Positions 43,429-50,988 are shown, counted from the stretch's first letter. The stretch is DNA of 52,209 nt from Burkholderia sp. Bp8963 (GCF_003854275.1 NZ_QTQP01000050.1:1-52209), one strand, 5' to 3'. Notes: generated from the letters alone by a model not told the origin. Translations and numbers: made by a program.

Positions 43429-44646
43429 ATGCGGAAATTCTTGTTTGTGTTCGGTACGCGTCAGGAAGCGGTCGGGATGGCACCGCTCGTGCGCGCGCTG
43501 AGGGCCCACGGCAACATCGATGCGAAGGTGTGCGTGACCGCCGCGCGGCAGCGGGAGATGTTCGACCCGCTGCTCGCGTTGTTCGACATCACGCCCGACT
43601 TCGCGCTGAACCTGACCGACCCCGGCCATGTGCACGCTGATGCGACGCCAGGGCTGCTGCAGGCAGTTGGCGGGCTGTTCGACCGGCTGCATCCGGATAC
43701 GGTCGTCGTGTACGGCGACACGACGACGACGCTGATGGTCAGCCTCGCGGCGTTCTACCGGTACCTGCCGGTCGCGCACGTCGAGGCGGGGCTGCGCAGC
43801 GGCGACATCTGGTCGCCGTGGCCCGAAGAGCTGAACCGCCGGATCACCGACGCGGTGTCGTCGTGGCATTTCGCGCCGACCGAGCGCGCACAGCGCAACC
43901 TGTTCAGCGAAGGCGTGCCGGCCGACAGCGTCGTGCTGAGCGGCGACACGCTGATCGACGCGCTGCAGGGCGTGCGACGCGTGCTCGAGCGCGACGACGC
44001 GTTCGCACAGACCATCACCGCGCGCTACCCGTTCCTCGGCGGCGATGCGCGGATCGTGCTCGTGTCCGGCCACCACGTCGGCACCGGCGACGCACTCGTG
44101 CACTTCGGCCGCGCGCTGCGCGTGCTCGCGGGCCGGCACCGCGACGTGCAGTTCGTCTATGCGCTGCACGGCGACTCGCTTGTCGACGAACCGATGCACG
44201 CGCTGCTCGACGGGATCGCGAACCTGCACGTGATCGAACCGCAGGCGTACCTGTCGTTCGTGTTCCTGATGTCGCGCGCCCACTTCATCATCACCGATTC
44301 GTGCGGGATCCAGGAGGAGGCGCCCGCGCTCGGCAAGCCGGTGCTCGTCACGCGCGACACGAGCGAGCGACCCGAGGCGATCCAGGCCGGCACCGCGCGG
44401 CTCGTCGGTGCCGATGCGGCACGGCTCGTCGAAGAGGCATCGCGTCTGATCGGCAACGAACGCGCATACGACGAGATGGCGCATGCGAGCAATCCGTACG
44501 GCGACGGCCATGCGTGCGAGCGGATCGTGCAGGCGCTGCTGAGCCGCCGGCATGCGCTGCCGAACATCGTGAATTTCGGAATGGGTGCGGGGGAAATGCC
44601 GTATAACGCGCTGGCGCTCGGACTGCATGCGCTGCGTTCGGCCTGA
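43429..44646 (+). CDS. WecB-like UDP-N-acetylglucosamine 2-epimerase, divergent active site
   Basis: A 405-residue epimerase-fold protein. Family motifs GDTTTTLM, VEAGLRSGD and PWPEELNRRITD are kept. The usual FGTRPEAIKMAP reads FGTRQEAVGMAP, so the lysine equivalent to E. coli WecB Lys15 is Gly16. The usual TGHRRE reads SGHHVG: the catalytic His215 is kept but both Arg and the Glu are lost. TDSGG reads TDSCG (Cys292). The rest is well conserved. It may have altered substrate use or low activity. ATG 43429 is chosen; the frame extends upstream without a good start. Its neighbour glmS feeds the same UDP-GlcNAc pool. Confidence 0.85.
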   Translation: MRKFLFVFGTRQEAVGMAPLVRALRAHGNIDAKVCVTAARQREMFDPLLALFDITPDFALNLTDPGHVHADATPGLLQAVGGLFDRLHPDTVVVYGDTTTTLMVSLAAFYRYLPVAHVEAGLRSGDIWSPWPEELNRRITDAVSSWHFAPTERAQRNLFSEGVPADSVVLSGDTLIDALQGVRRVLERDDAFAQTITARYPFLGGDARIVLVSGHHVGTGDALVHFGRALRVLAGRHRDVQFVYALHGDSLVDEPMHALLDGIANLHVIEPQAYLSFVFLMSRAHFIITDSCGIQEEAPALGKPVLVTRDTSERPEAIQAGTARLVGADAARLVEEASRLIGNERAYDEMAHASNPYGDGHACERIVQALLSRRHALPNIVNFGMGAGEMPYNALALGLHALRSA

Positions 44647-44649
44647 ACG

Positions 44650-44683
44650 AAAAAAAACGCCGCGCGGTTTTGCCGCGCGGCGT
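44650..44683. terminator. Bidirectional terminator between wecB-like gene and tRNA-Val
   Basis: Perfect 11-bp stem ACGCCGCGCGG-TTTTG-CCGCGCGGCGT. On the minus strand it is followed by eight T, so it terminates the tRNA transcript; on the plus strand it follows the wecB-like stop but lacks a T-run. Confidence 0.85.
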
Positions 44684-44749
44684 CTGTACTGTTGGCGAGC
44701 CGCGTTGCCTATGGGCAATGCGTACTGCCGGACCCCTTCAATTGTGCGT

Positions 44750-44826
44750 TGGTAGGCTCGATTGGACTCGAACCAACGACCCCCACCATGTCAAGGTGGT
44801 GCTCTAACCAGCTGAGCTACGAGCCT
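44750..44826 (-). tRNA. tRNA-Val (anticodon GAC)
   Basis: On the minus strand the acceptor stem AGGCTCG pairs with CGAGCCT, the D-arm is GCTCAGCTGGTTAGAGC, the anticodon loop CTTGACA gives GAC, and the T-arm is GTTGGTTCGAGTCCAAT. Discriminator A and an encoded CCA end the gene. 77 nt including CCA. All stems fold well. Confidence 0.95.
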
Positions 44827-44839
44827 AGTGAAGCGGCGA

Positions 44840-44868
44840 ATTATAGAGAGGGTCGGTGGGGAGCACAA
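44840..44868 (-). promoter_or_regulatory. Promoter of the tRNA-Val gene
   Basis: On the minus strand TTGTGC (44868-44863), 17-nt spacer, TATAAT (44845-44840), a perfect -10. An A/T-run just upstream (44879-44891) resembles an UP element. The tRNA starts 14 nt after the -10. Confidence 0.8.
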
Positions 44869-45129
44869 GCGTTTTGATGAAAATTTTTTGAATCGACGTG
44901 AGTGGCGACGCGTGAAGCTCGCTGGAACCCTTGTGTGCCAACGGTTTGCGCGGTTCGAGAAGTGCTGCGCGATGCGCTTCGTTATTTGCGGTGCATGTCA
45001 TGCGATGCGCGCACGCGTGATACGCGACGCGGTCGCGCTGCTTGTGATCGATGAGATGGTGACATCGTGGAGTCGCGCATCTGTGGATGCAACATGCGAA
45101 GCACAGCGTAACGAGTCGTTGCTGTGAGG

Positions 45130-45138
45130 TTATCCACA
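45130..45138 (+). promoter_or_regulatory. DnaA box
   Basis: Exact TTATCCACA on the plus strand, one of four exact boxes in 2.4 kb. Confidence 0.55.
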
Positions 45139-45170
45139 TTCGCTTCTGGATAACCGCTTCGCAAGCCTCT

Positions 45171-45217
45171 GGATTCACAGTGGAACGATTGAGGATATCT
45201 GTGACGTCTGTGAATCC
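45171..45217. repeat. 10-bp inverted repeat
   Basis: GGATTCACAG (45171-45180) and CTGTGAATCC (45208-45217), perfect, with a 27-nt loop. The right arm recurs in the same orientation at 45479-45488. Confidence 0.6.
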
Positions 45218-45313
45218 GCGCAAAAGTTGTTCTGTGCTCGCCGGAACTTTGCACGCGAGTCGCGTACGGTTATGAATTCCGCATCGCGCTTATTTTTCAG
45301 TACGTTAGGGTAG

Positions 45314-45322
45314 TTATCCACA
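45314..45322 (+). promoter_or_regulatory. DnaA box
   Basis: Exact TTATCCACA on the plus strand. The AT-rich stretch GTTAACTATCACTACGTATA follows within 20 nt, which would be easy to unwind. Confidence 0.55.
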
Positions 45323-45465
45323 GAACGGCGAGCAGCTTGTTAACTATCACTACGTATATATACACAACAAGTCAAAACCATTGGATAAGCACAGCGCGGC
45401 GACTGTGACCTGTGCATGGACGACCCGAAATGCTGTGAGGCGATGACCCAAAGCGTGCTCGGGAG

Positions 45466-45483
45466 CACAGCGTTTTCGCTGTG
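45466..45483. promoter_or_regulatory. Palindromic operator candidate before the two-gene operon
   Basis: CACAGCG-TTTT-CGCTGTG, a perfect palindrome. It overlaps the expected -35 of a promoter with -10 TAGAAT (45493-45498). The half-site CGCTGTG is also the right end of the repeats at 46965-47842. Confidence 0.55.
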
Positions 45484-45529
45484 AATCCTCTGTAGAATCC
45501 CGCGCGTCGACACAGCGAGCGGTTCAACC

Positions 45530-45826
45530 ATGTTCATAAAACTGCAGGCGCAGTGCGCGATCATCTCGGACGATCTCACCGTAGCGGGTTTTCCGTCGAT
45601 GGCCGGCGAGGTAGCGCGGCTTGCGGGCATTGCCTGCGATCAGGCGACGTTGGCTGCCGACCGCCGGGCCGCGTTGCTGCGGCTGGAGGACATGACGAAG
45701 ATTCGATGGCTCGGCGATCTGAACACCGCGCATATCCCGTATCTGTCCAACAACGCATGGTGGGACAAGCTGGAGCAGCTCAGGCAAGCGGCGAATGGCG
45801 CGCTTTCGACGATGAACGAGGAGTGA
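45530..45826 (+). CDS. Unrecognised small protein
   Basis: A 98-residue protein, not assigned to any family by eye. It has a conserved-looking mixed composition, with no signal peptide or membrane helix, and aromatic-rich C-terminal sequence HIPYLSNNAWWDKLEQLRQAANGAL. It is translated with the next gene (TGATG overlap), which supports that both are real. Its codon use is less extreme than that of the flanking housekeeping genes. Likely cytosolic; function unknown. Confidence 0.65.
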   Translation: MFIKLQAQCAIISDDLTVAGFPSMAGEVARLAGIACDQATLAADRRAALLRLEDMTKIRWLGDLNTAHIPYLSNNAWWDKLEQLRQAANGALSTMNEE

Positions 45827-46182
45827 TGATGGCGGCAGTCCAGTGTTCCGTGCATGGCCGCGGCAGCGGCGTCAATCTGACGCGTACCGCAGCCGAACTG
45901 CTGTACGGCGGGCGAGCCGGATGGGCGGCCGGCAGCCGGCTCGTGAAGCTGATGCTCGAAGACGACGGCGTCGAATGGTTGTGCTTCATCCTCGAATCGG
46001 ACGCGCTGACGTTCAAGGCGCTCGGCGGCGTGCGCGACGCGGACGGCAATTACCGCATCGTCGGCGAGGATGCGGCCTGGGCCGCGCTCGCGACGATGAC
46101 GGCCGCGTGTCATGGCTGCCTACTGGAAATGAAACGCGTGCAGGACAACGTGCGCGATGCAGACGAGGACGGGAACCGGTGA
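45826..46182 (+). CDS. Unrecognised small protein, second gene of the operon
   Basis: A 118-residue protein with two possible starts (ATG 45826 and 45829). It has three cysteines (CSVHGRG, WLCFILE, CHGC) and an acidic C-terminus (RDADEDGNR). VEWLCFILESDALTFKALGGVRDADGNYRIVGEDAAWAAL looks like a compact alpha/beta fold. No family recognised and no signal peptide. It overlaps the upstream gene by one base; the pair may act together. Confidence 0.65.
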   Translation: MMAAVQCSVHGRGSGVNLTRTAAELLYGGRAGWAAGSRLVKLMLEDDGVEWLCFILESDALTFKALGGVRDADGNYRIVGEDAAWAALATMTAACHGCLLEMKRVQDNVRDADEDGNR

Positions 46183-46336
46183 TGGTGAGGCCATCGGTCG
46201 CGCGTTTCGAACCGATATACCGGCATCTGTATTGGAGCGTGACCGGTACAGATCAGCGACTTTGATCCAATCCGTCTCTTTCCTGACGGCGAGGCGCTAC
46301 TGACAATACAGCCAGTGTTCAATTGAAGGGGGCACC

Positions 46337-46894
46337 GTGCTTACCGATGCGTTCGACATCCTCACACTCCCGGGTTGGCGAAACTCCGGCCCGGACAACT
46401 GGCAAAGCCACTGGGAGCAGGCCTTTCCCTCGATACAGCGTGTCGTCCAGGATGACTGGGACCACGCTGACTACGAAAAATGGGCGAAGTGCCTATCCGG
46501 TGAGGTGGCGCGGCGCAGCCGCCCGGTGATTCTCGTTGCCCATAGTCTCGGCACATCGTTGGCGACCCGATGGGCGCTAGCGGGACAAACCGGGCCGGTG
46601 GCAGGTGCCTTTCTCGTCGCGCCAACCGATCGAGACACGGAAACAGCCTTGGCAAATTCGGCGATTACCGGTTTTTCGCCCATGGCACTGAAGACACTAC
46701 CGTTCCCGTCGATGGTTGTTGCCAGCAGCAACGACCCGCACGTATCGCTTGATCGAGCAACACAGTTTGCCGAGGCGTGGGGTTCTCGCTTCATCAATGC
46801 CGGTCCGCTCGGCCATATCGGTGCGTCCGAAAAGTTGGGGCTCTGGCCGCAGGGCCTGGTTCTCTTTGGCCAATTCCTGGCCGATCTCGCGTAG
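46337..46894 (+). CDS. Small alpha/beta serine hydrolase, RBBP9/YdeN family
   Basis: A 185-residue hydrolase. The nucleophile motif is VAHSLGTS, the acid is in VVASSNDPHVS, and the histidine is in GPLGHIG, so the triad Ser-Asp-His is intact. The W-P-x-W-type opening LPGWRNSGPDNWQSHWE is characteristic of the RBBP9/YdeN family. The start is GTG 46337 with GAAGGGGG upstream. It follows the unrecognised pair by 154 nt and may or may not be co-transcribed. Confidence 0.88.
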   Translation: MLTDAFDILTLPGWRNSGPDNWQSHWEQAFPSIQRVVQDDWDHADYEKWAKCLSGEVARRSRPVILVAHSLGTSLATRWALAGQTGPVAGAFLVAPTDRDTETALANSAITGFSPMALKTLPFPSMVVASSNDPHVSLDRATQFAEAWGSRFINAGPLGHIGASEKLGLWPQGLVLFGQFLADLA

Positions 46895-47940
46895 CCAACA
46901 TGGCGGGTCTCGACGATAGCCTCGATAATTCAGCATCGTGACGAAAGGGCGCCGCAATACGGCATGTGGATAATCTCCGCGCAAAGAATTAAAAACGCTG
47001 TGTGTGCCGCGCCGGTTTGAGCGGCGGCGGGGGTGATTGTCGTGCCTTTGGGGATGTGGACAAGCGCGTTCAAACGGGTCGAAAACGCTGTGTAGCGTGG
47101 CGCGAGCGCGTTGTGTCGCGCTGGTTCAATCACGACCTTCGATCTTGCTGCGTCGATCGAGTGGAGACGGCCTCCGCTGCTTGTCGCTATCGAAGCGTAT
47201 CCGCTTCGGATGGGGTGCCGTTGGGCGTACGACACTGTACTCGCGGTGTGGAAAACACCCTCAAAAGCAATCGCAAACGCTGTGTGTGATATCGTGCGCG
47301 GCCGCGCGTATCTGCCAAGCGACGCGCATTCTACGGTGCGATCGAATTCGAGCTGGTGTTCGCGTGACTAGCGGCAGTGATTTTTGCTCGAAGAGGCGGC
47401 TCCCGGTTAAAGCAAAAGGGGCCGGCTGCGCTGTTGATTTCATTGTGGATAACCGACCCTCAAGACGACTCGAAACGCTGTGAATCGGCAGGGTGAGGGT
47501 TGATGCCTGCATTTGAGTGCATCGCGCCAATCGGCCTATGCGCGGACGTTTCGGGCGGATAGACAGGCGTCTCGATTGAAGCGCAAGCGGTCGGCAAAGT
47601 CGTCACGCGTATTGTGGATATCTGCCTTCAGAAATCACTCGAAACGCTGTGCATTCTAGTGGTGAGGCTGAACGCCATCGAACGAAAGCGTTGAACAGTC
47701 GCTTCCATTGTGGATATCCGACCGCACAAAGGACTCAAAACCCTGTGCCTTTCAATGGTGAGTGTGAACCCCTCGGTTGAGCGTTTCGCCTCGTCGTTAC
47801 CGTTGTGGATATCCGATCCCCAAAACGACTCGAAACGCTGTGCAATCGAACGGTGAGCGTGCACGGCTCTGGGGTCGAGAACGCCCGTCATACGGTGCAA
47901 GAGCGGACGCGTTCAGCCTCAGGCGAAGAACGAGTGCCGA
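46895..47940. other. Repeat region between hydrolase and anti-sigma genes
   Basis: 1046 nt without a supportable gene; the frames are short and lack starts. It is occupied by a plus-strand array of seven degenerate repeat units (see the next entry) separated by unrelated sequence. Confidence 0.6.
46965..47842 (+). repeat. Array of seven degenerate 38-39 bp repeats with about 96-bp period
   Basis: Unit cores at 46965-47002, 47055-47092, 47247-47284, 47444-47482, 47613-47651, 47709-47747 and 47804-47842. Each begins TGTGGATAA or TGTGGATAT (TGTGGACAA and TGTGGAAAA in units 2 and 3) and ends AAACGCTGTG (AAACCCTGTG in unit 6). Units 4-7 also share a tail, CTGTG-N9/10-GGTGAG-N2-TG. Start spacings are 90, 192, 197, 169, 96 and 95, close to one or two periods of about 96. 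The left end is a DnaA box on the minus strand in units 1 and 4 (exact). Confidence 0.8.
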
Positions 47941-48696
47941 TTACGTCTGCTCGTCGAGCGCGCGCGCGAGGGCTTTCTCACCGAGGCTGTCGGCTTTTCC
48001 GACCACCGCGTAGTTGAGCCCATGCAGTGAGCCATAGCGCGCGAGCAATTCACCGTCGACGCGTTCGCCCGCTGCGAGCAGCCGACGCGCGGATTCAGGC
48101 GGCCGCACGTAGAAGCTCAACGTGCGCCCCGCGTTGTCTTCGTAAAGCACCATTACCGCCGCACCACGCTCGGTCGCAAACAGACGCCCGCCCACCGGAC
48201 GGAAGCCTGCCGCGCTCAAATCCGGCAACTTCGCGCCCGGCCCGACCTGACGAGTGAGCCAAGTCTGCAACTCTCCCGCACTCGTCGGCGTGACATCCAC
48301 CCGCGCCCTGCGATCCACGACCATCATCTTGTACGCCTCGACCGCATCGCTCATAGGCGCGGCGGCCGTCGGCGCGTTCCAGCCGCGCGCCTGCCAGCCG
48401 CCGAACGTGCCGAGGCCGATGCAGAGAACAAAGGATGCGGCCATCGCGAACCGCATCCGCGTGCGCTCGTTGCGGCGCGCGCGGATCGCCGCCGGATCGA
48501 GCGCCGGGTTTTCGAACGGCGGCGACACACTTGCGAGCGCGGCCCGCAGCCGCTGCGCGTCCTGCCGCCAGCGCTGCACCTGTTCCGCGCGTTCCGGGTG
48601 ATGCGCGAGATAGCGCTCGACCGCAGCGCGAGCGTCGTCATCGAGCTGGCCGTCGACGTAGGCGTGGAGGTCGTGTTCGTCGGGTGGGATGTTCAT
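47941..48696 (-). CDS. Transmembrane anti-sigma factor
   Basis: A 251-residue protein. The N-terminal anti-sigma domain (DEHDLHAYVDGQLDDDARAAVERYLAHHPERAEQVQRWRQDAQRLRAAL) is followed by one membrane helix (about residues 79-97) and a periplasmic domain (about residues 105-250). The zinc HxxxCxxC motif of ZAS proteins is missing, so it is a non-zinc type. The start overlaps the sigma stop (ATGA). It should hold the sigma at the membrane until a periplasmic signal. Confidence 0.93.
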   Translation of the reverse strand: MNIPPDEHDLHAYVDGQLDDDARAAVERYLAHHPERAEQVQRWRQDAQRLRAALASVSPPFENPALDPAAIRARRNERTRMRFAMAASFVLCIGLGTFGGWQARGWNAPTAAAPMSDAVEAYKMMVVDRRARVDVTPTSAGELQTWLTRQVGPGAKLPDLSAAGFRPVGGRLFATERGAAVMVLYEDNAGRTLSFYVRPPESARRLLAAGERVDGELLARYGSLHGLNYAVVGKADSLGEKALARALDEQT

Positions 48697-49208
48697 TTCA
48701 TCAACCGGAGGGAGGGGGCGGGGAGTTCGCCGTCGCTGAGCCGGCGCAGCGCCTGGCGCGCGCGGGAGAGTCGCGACATCACGGTGCCGATCGGCACGTC
48801 GAGCAGATCGGCGACTTCCTGGTAGCTGAAGCCCTCGACCGCGACGAGCAGCAGCAGGCTGCGCTGCTCGTCGGAGAGGCGGCCGAACGCTTCGAGCGTC
48901 GCGCGCGCGGCCACCTCGCGTTCGGCGGACGGCCAGTGCGGCTCGTCGTCGTCCTTGATGCGGCCGAGCAGCCACGCGTAGCGTTTCGCGCGGCGTTTGC
49001 CGTCGAGAAACTGCCGGTAAAGGATCGTGAAGAGCCAGCTGCGCAGCGACGCGTCGTCGCGGCGGCTCGACCAGCGCGACAGCGCGCGCTCGAGCGCCGA
49101 CTGCACGAGATCGTCGGCCGCGTGGACGTCGCGGGTCAGCCAGAGCGCGAAGCGGCGCAGCCGCGGGAGCTGTTCGCGCAGTTGATCGTCTTGGTCGGTC
49201 GAGGACAT
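48693..49208 (-). CDS. ECF sigma factor
   Basis: A 171-residue sigma factor. Region 2 (RFALWLTRDVHAADDLVQSALERAL) and region 4 (LSDEQRSLLLLVAVEGFSYQEVADLLDVPIGTVMSRLSRARQALRR) are intact. ATG 49208 is chosen: the longer frame includes the promoter region. It is divergent from the catalase-like gene, with two promoters of matching sequence between them, so it probably drives both its own gene and the catalase-b561 pair. Confidence 0.94.
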   Translation of the reverse strand: MSSTDQDDQLREQLPRLRRFALWLTRDVHAADDLVQSALERALSRWSSRRDDASLRSWLFTILYRQFLDGKRRAKRYAWLLGRIKDDDEPHWPSAEREVAARATLEAFGRLSDEQRSLLLLVAVEGFSYQEVADLLDVPIGTVMSRLSRARQALRRLSDGELPAPSLRLMK

Positions 49209-49243
49209 GGCGGGCCAGATGCCGGAGCGGCGTGGATTCGTTG

Positions 49244-49274
49244 CGTAGGACGTCTGCCGGGCGCGGTTATTCCA
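49244..49274 (-). promoter_or_regulatory. ECF promoter of the sigma gene (minus strand)
   Basis: On the minus strand TGGAATAA (49274-49267), 14-nt spacer, CGTCCTACG (49252-49244). Same elements and spacing as the plus-strand promoter at 49298, so both are recognised by one sigma. Confidence 0.85.
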
Positions 49275-49297
49275 CCAGCATAGAAAAAATTCTTCGA

Positions 49298-49328
49298 TGG
49301 AATAAAGCGGGCGGTGGGGCGTCCTACG
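49298..49328 (+). promoter_or_regulatory. ECF promoter of the catalase-like gene (plus strand)
   Basis: TGGAATAA (49298-49305), 14-nt spacer, CGTCCTACG (49320-49328). Identical in both boxes and spacing to the divergent promoter at 49244-49274. The catalase-like ATG lies 38 nt further on. Confidence 0.85.
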
Positions 49329-49366
49329 GCGGTTCGATACAAGACCGCGAGGTCGGGAGTGACAAC

Positions 49367-50464
49367 ATGGAGCGATCTTCTTCTTCATCTTCTTCGCCGC
49401 AGGGTGAGCCTGGGCGCGGGTTCTGGCGCTGGGCGGCGATTGGCGGGGCCGTGGTGGGCGTGGCGGCGGCGTTCGGGTATGTCGGCGGGTGGCTCGCGCC
49501 AGGGCGGCTGACGCCCGACAGGCTCGTCGACGCGCTGCAGGCGAACGGCGGCGTACATCCTGGGTTTAGGCGCAATCACGCGAAAGGCGTTTGTGTGAGC
49601 GGTTACTTCGAAGGGAATGGCGCGGCGAGCGCTTATTCGACCGCACCCTTTTTCAAGGCGGTGCGGACGCCGGTGGTTGGGCGGTTCGCGTTGCCGGGCG
49701 GGAATCCGTATGCGCCGGATAGCAGCGTGCCGATCCGGAGCATGGCGTTGCGGCTCACCGCGCCGGATGGGGAGCAATGGCGGACCGGGATGAACAGCAT
49801 GCCGGTGTTTCCGGTGGCGACGCCGGCCGCGTTCTATGCGCTGACGGTGGCGGGGCGGCCCGATCCGAAGACCGGGAAGCCGGATCCGGCGAAGCTCAAG
49901 GCGTTTTTCGCTGCGCATCCGGAGACGACGGCGTTTCGGGAATGGGTGAAAGGGGCGAAGCCGAGTGGGAGTTATGCCACCGAGGCTTATTCCTCGTTGA
50001 ATGCGTTTTATCTCGTCGATGCTGGCGGGAAGCGGCAGGCGGTGCGGTGGCAGGTGGTGCCGCAGCAGATGGCCGGGGCGGGGGATGTCGCGAAGGCCGG
50101 GGATCCGGATGTGTTGCAGGCGGATCTGGCTCGGCGGATCGCGGACGGTGCGCAGCGGTGGAAGTTGGTGCTCACGCTCGCGGAGCCGGGAGATCCGGTG
50201 GACGACGCGACGAAGGTCTGGCCCGCGCAACGGACGACGATCAATGCGGGGACGCTGGTGCTCGATCGCGTGGAGGCGCAGGACAGCGGGCCTTGTCGGG
50301 ATGTGAATTACGACCCGACGGTGTTGCCGGAAGGGATTCAGGCTTCGGAGGATCCGTTGCTCGCGGCGAGGTCGGCGGCTTATGCGGATTCGTATCTGCG
50401 AAGGACGAGTGAGGAGGCCGGGGTGCCTGGGGTGGCGAAGGTGATTGCTTCGGAGAAACGGTGA
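49367..50464 (+). CDS. Catalase-related peroxidase, SrpA-like
   Basis: A 365-residue small catalase-family protein. It has an N-terminal membrane anchor (about residues 22-44), so it is probably periplasmic. The catalytic His is in RRNHAKGVCVSGYFEGNG, and the heme-ligand Tyr is likely in the C-terminal RSAAYADSYLRR. It is shorter than a full catalase and lacks the NADPH domain, as in SrpA-type peroxidases. ATG 49367 follows GGGAG. The stop overlaps the cytochrome b561 start (TGATG). Confidence 0.93.
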   Translation: MERSSSSSSSPQGEPGRGFWRWAAIGGAVVGVAAAFGYVGGWLAPGRLTPDRLVDALQANGGVHPGFRRNHAKGVCVSGYFEGNGAASAYSTAPFFKAVRTPVVGRFALPGGNPYAPDSSVPIRSMALRLTAPDGEQWRTGMNSMPVFPVATPAAFYALTVAGRPDPKTGKPDPAKLKAFFAAHPETTAFREWVKGAKPSGSYATEAYSSLNAFYLVDAGGKRQAVRWQVVPQQMAGAGDVAKAGDPDVLQADLARRIADGAQRWKLVLTLAEPGDPVDDATKVWPAQRTTINAGTLVLDRVEAQDSGPCRDVNYDPTVLPEGIQASEDPLLAARSAAYADSYLRRTSEEAGVPGVAKVIASEKR

Positions 50465-50988
50465 TGAAGACGACGTTCAGTTTGCCGGCGAGGGTGCTGC
50501 ATTGGGTCATGGCCGCGATGATCGTCGCGATGCTGTTTATCGGGGTGGGGATGGTGGCTTCGGTTTCGGAGCGGCATGCGGTGCTCGTCGCGATTCATAA
50601 GCCGCTGGGGGTGGCGGTGCTTGTGCTGGTTTGTTTGCGGGTTGTGGTGCGGTTGAGTTCGCGGGCGCCGGCGCTGCCGGGGGATTTGCCTGGGTGGCAG
50701 AAGGCTGCGGCGCATGGGTCGCATCTTGTGATGTATGCGCTGATGGTTGCGATGCCGGTGATCGGGTGGGCGATGCTTTCGGCGGGTGGGTATCCGGTGA
50801 CGCTTGGGGGTGGGGTGCAGTTGCCGGCGATCGTGGCGGCCGATCCCGTGGCGTTTGCGTGGCTCAGGAATGCGCATCGGTGGGTCGCTTATCTGTTCTT
50901 TGCGACGTTTCTTGCGCATTTTGCGGCGGCGCTTTATCACGGGTTGGTGAGGCGGGATGGGGTGTTGAGGGCGATGGTAGGGAGGTGA
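50464..50988 (+). CDS. Cytochrome b561
   Basis: A 174-residue four-helix membrane cytochrome. Heme-ligand histidines are in RVLHWVMA, VAIHKPLGV, and HGSHLVMY, with HRWVAYLFF and AHFAAALYHG near the C-terminus. It is a small bacterial b561 and probably supplies electrons from quinol to the periplasmic catalase-like peroxidase. The pair is a recurrent catalase-b561 module controlled by an ECF sigma factor. Confidence 0.93.
   Translation: MKTTFSLPARVLHWVMAAMIVAMLFIGVGMVASVSERHAVLVAIHKPLGVAVLVLVCLRVVVRLSSRAPALPGDLPGWQKAAAHGSHLVMYALMVAMPVIGWAMLSAGGYPVTLGGGVQLPAIVAADPVAFAWLRNAHRWVAYLFFATFLAHFAAALYHGLVRRDGVLRAMVGR

Larger units (their letters stand above)
44869..45529. other. Repeat- and DnaA-box-containing intergenic region
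   Basis: About 660 nt with no gene that can be supported. It is AT-rich for this genome and holds two exact DnaA boxes (45130-45138, 45314-45322), an inverted pair GGATTCACAG/CTGTGAATCC at 45171-45217, and the palindrome at 45466-45483. CTGTGAATCC occurs again at 45479-45488. The likely promoter of the next operon is at its right end. Confidence 0.55.

Noticed and set aside
46965..47842. CRISPR array
   Set aside because: Units diverge in sequence, spacing ranges from 90 to 197, variable parts are inside the unit, and no cas gene is nearby.
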